Below, piece after piece: positions 13,987-14,682 of a DNA stretch of 14,682 nt; position 1 is the first letter of the stretch, and the number at the start of each line of letters is the position of its first letter. Made by a program: the position numbers and the translations under genes. This DNA is from Clostridia bacterium (GTDB lineage Bacteria > Bacillota > Clostridia > TANB77 > CAG-508): contig CAAEQN010000010.1 in NCBI GenBank assembly GCA_900758165.1, forward strand, positions 1-14,682. The letters run 5' to 3'. A model generated the notes under the pieces. It was not told where the DNA came from and ran no database searches. It was given only the letters and a program-made list of their open reading frames with translations.

Positions 13987-14472
13987 ATGATTACTGAATA
14001 TGACAAAAAATATGATGAGCAAATCAAGAATCTATTAGTAGAATTGCAAAACTATTTGATAGACATTGACGATTGGCATACACAAGTAATGCTACCAGAA
14101 TACAGAGAAAAGACCTTCAAAATGGACATGGAAGTAGTAAAAAAGCAAAATGGTAAAGTATTTGTGTCTGTCGAAGACGGAATCGTTAATGGAGTAATTA
14201 TGGGCGTTGTTAACAAGCCAGATGAAGTTGACAAACTAACAAACGATTGTGCAAAAATAGGAATGGTTTTAGAATTAATCGTTAGCAAAGCAGACCGAGG
14301 AAAAGGCACGGGCAAAAAACTACTAGAAAAAATGGAAGAATATTTTAAACAGATTAATTGTGCCAGAGTAAACATAGAAGTATTTGGACCAAACAAGAGA
14401 GGTTTAGAATTCTATAAAAAAAATGACTACATCGTGAGAGACATGATAGTTTCGAAGAGGTTAGGAAAATAG
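13987..14472 (+). CDS. GNAT family N-acetyltransferase
   Basis: A 161-residue acetyl-CoA-dependent acetyltransferase. The N-terminal helices (YDKKYDEQIKNLLVELQNYL) lead into strands KVFVSVEDGIVNGVIMGVV, then the beta-4 strand GMVLELIVSKADRGKGTGKKLLEKMEEYF with the pyrophosphate-binding R-G-K-G-T-G at 104-109. VNIEVFGPNKRGLEFYKKNDYIVRDMIVSKRL is the C-terminal part with the usual N..GLEFYKK. All core motifs are present, so it should be active; the substrate is not readable. AAAGGAG lies 8 bases before the ATG. It follows the phosphotransferase gene by 36 bases and could share its transcript. It belongs to a different subfamily from the GNAT remnant at 11270-11440. Confidence 0.9.
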   Translation: MITEYDKKYDEQIKNLLVELQNYLIDIDDWHTQVMLPEYREKTFKMDMEVVKKQNGKVFVSVEDGIVNGVIMGVVNKPDEVDKLTNDCAKIGMVLELIVSKADRGKGTGKKLLEKMEEYFKQINCARVNIEVFGPNKRGLEFYKKNDYIVRDMIVSKRLGK

Positions 14473-14552
14473 AAAGAAATAATAAAAAATGTGAACAAAA
14501 GTTGCAAAAACTAAAAATTATATAATTAATTAACATTTTGATATAAAAAGAA

Positions 14553-14597
14553 CTCATAACCCGAAGGTCGTAGGTTCGAGTCCTACTCCCGCAACCA
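14553..14597 (+). tRNA. Orphan 3' half of initiator tRNA-fMet (CAT)
   Basis: Starting at CTCATAACCC (anticodon CAT at 14555-14557) the sequence continues with the variable loop GAAGGTC, the T arm GTAGG-TTCGAGT-CCTAC, the acceptor strand TCCCGCA, discriminator A and encoded CCA. This is the 3' half of initiator tRNA-Met, with the CCCGAAGG anticodon-stem/variable region typical of that tRNA. The 5' half (acceptor, D arm, GGG of the anticodon stem) is absent: the preceding bases are AAAAAGAA. It cannot make a tRNA. Such displaced 3' ends are left at the far att site of elements that integrate in tRNA genes. Confidence 0.85.
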
Positions 14598-14600
14598 TTG

Positions 14601-14637
14601 AAAAGTCCCATTTTCGTTGAAAAATAGGGACTTTTAT
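14601..14637 (+). terminator. Terminator after the tRNA-fMet fragment
   Basis: AAAAGTCCC (14601-14609) pairs with GGGACTTTT (14627-14635), with an inner ATTTT/AAAAT pairing, ending in T residues. It lies 4 bases after CCA, as expected for the original tRNA transcript. Confidence 0.85.
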
Positions 14638-14682
14638 AAATTTTGAAGTAATCCATTTAAGTACATTAAAAACCGTTAAAAA

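Noticed and set aside
14354..14656. Minus-strand ORF including GCGSRTRTYDLRVM
   Set aside because: This peptide is the well-known false translation of the antisense of a tRNA 3' end; it overlaps the tRNA-fMet fragment and the real GNAT gene.
1..14682. CRISPR arrays, rRNA, insertion sequences
   Set aside because: No regularly spaced repeats, no rRNA-like conserved blocks and no transposase or integrase reading frame were found.

Overview
The window reads as chromosome from a very AT-rich Bacillota of class Clostridia, probably an uncultured gut or host-associated lineage. The evidence is the A/T-saturated codon use, strong GGAGG-type ribosome binding sites, a minD-minE-rodA cluster, a gerS-like/mazF pair, an HrcA/CIRCE-controlled Hsp20, and clostridial-type NTP house-cleaning genes. 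This placement is inference; no marker gives a species.

Region 1 (1-700) is the 3' part of a formylglycine-generating-enzyme/C-type-lectin-fold protein. Its last ~45 codons switch abruptly to GC-rich sequence, with variable codons mostly ending in C. This is the signature of a diversity-generating retroelement (DGR) variable region; the reverse transcriptase and template repeat are not in the window. A hairpin terminator follows.

Region 2 (790-4600) is a housekeeping operon: minD, minE with a very long charged tail, rodA and a dus-type tRNA-dihydrouridine synthase, ending at a clear terminator. Region 3 (4600-6750) holds a membrane-anchored GerS-like protein, a mazF toxin gene broken by one extra base, and a convergent HD-GYP cyclic-di-GMP phosphodiesterase. 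Region 4 (6820-8430) holds acpP, hsp20 behind a CIRCE operator, and trmL.

Region 5 (8430-14600) is accessory. It has a SAM methyltransferase with a structured leader and two divergent GC-rich genes of foreign composition (a DUF4160-like protein and an unknown protein with an internal duplication). It also has two tandem CYTH proteins, each followed directly by a headless fragment of another gene (GNAT, then YjjX). Next is a phosphotransferase joined in frame to a PRA-PH-like pyrophosphohydrolase, carrying two in-frame UGA codons at Trp-plausible sites, and then an intact GNAT. The region ends at an isolated 3' half of initiator tRNA-fMet, as left behind at tRNA integration sites. The mix of NTP house-cleaning, CYTH, GNAT and methyltransferase genes, chimeric junctions and foreign base composition marks a recombination hotspot rather than a single operon.

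The most notable signals are the DGR variable region, the two UGA codons in one otherwise undamaged gene, the repeated CYTH-plus-headless-gene junctions, the tRNA-fMet remnant, and the GC-rich two-gene islet. I found no CRISPR array, rRNA, transposase, integrase or complete novel defence system.
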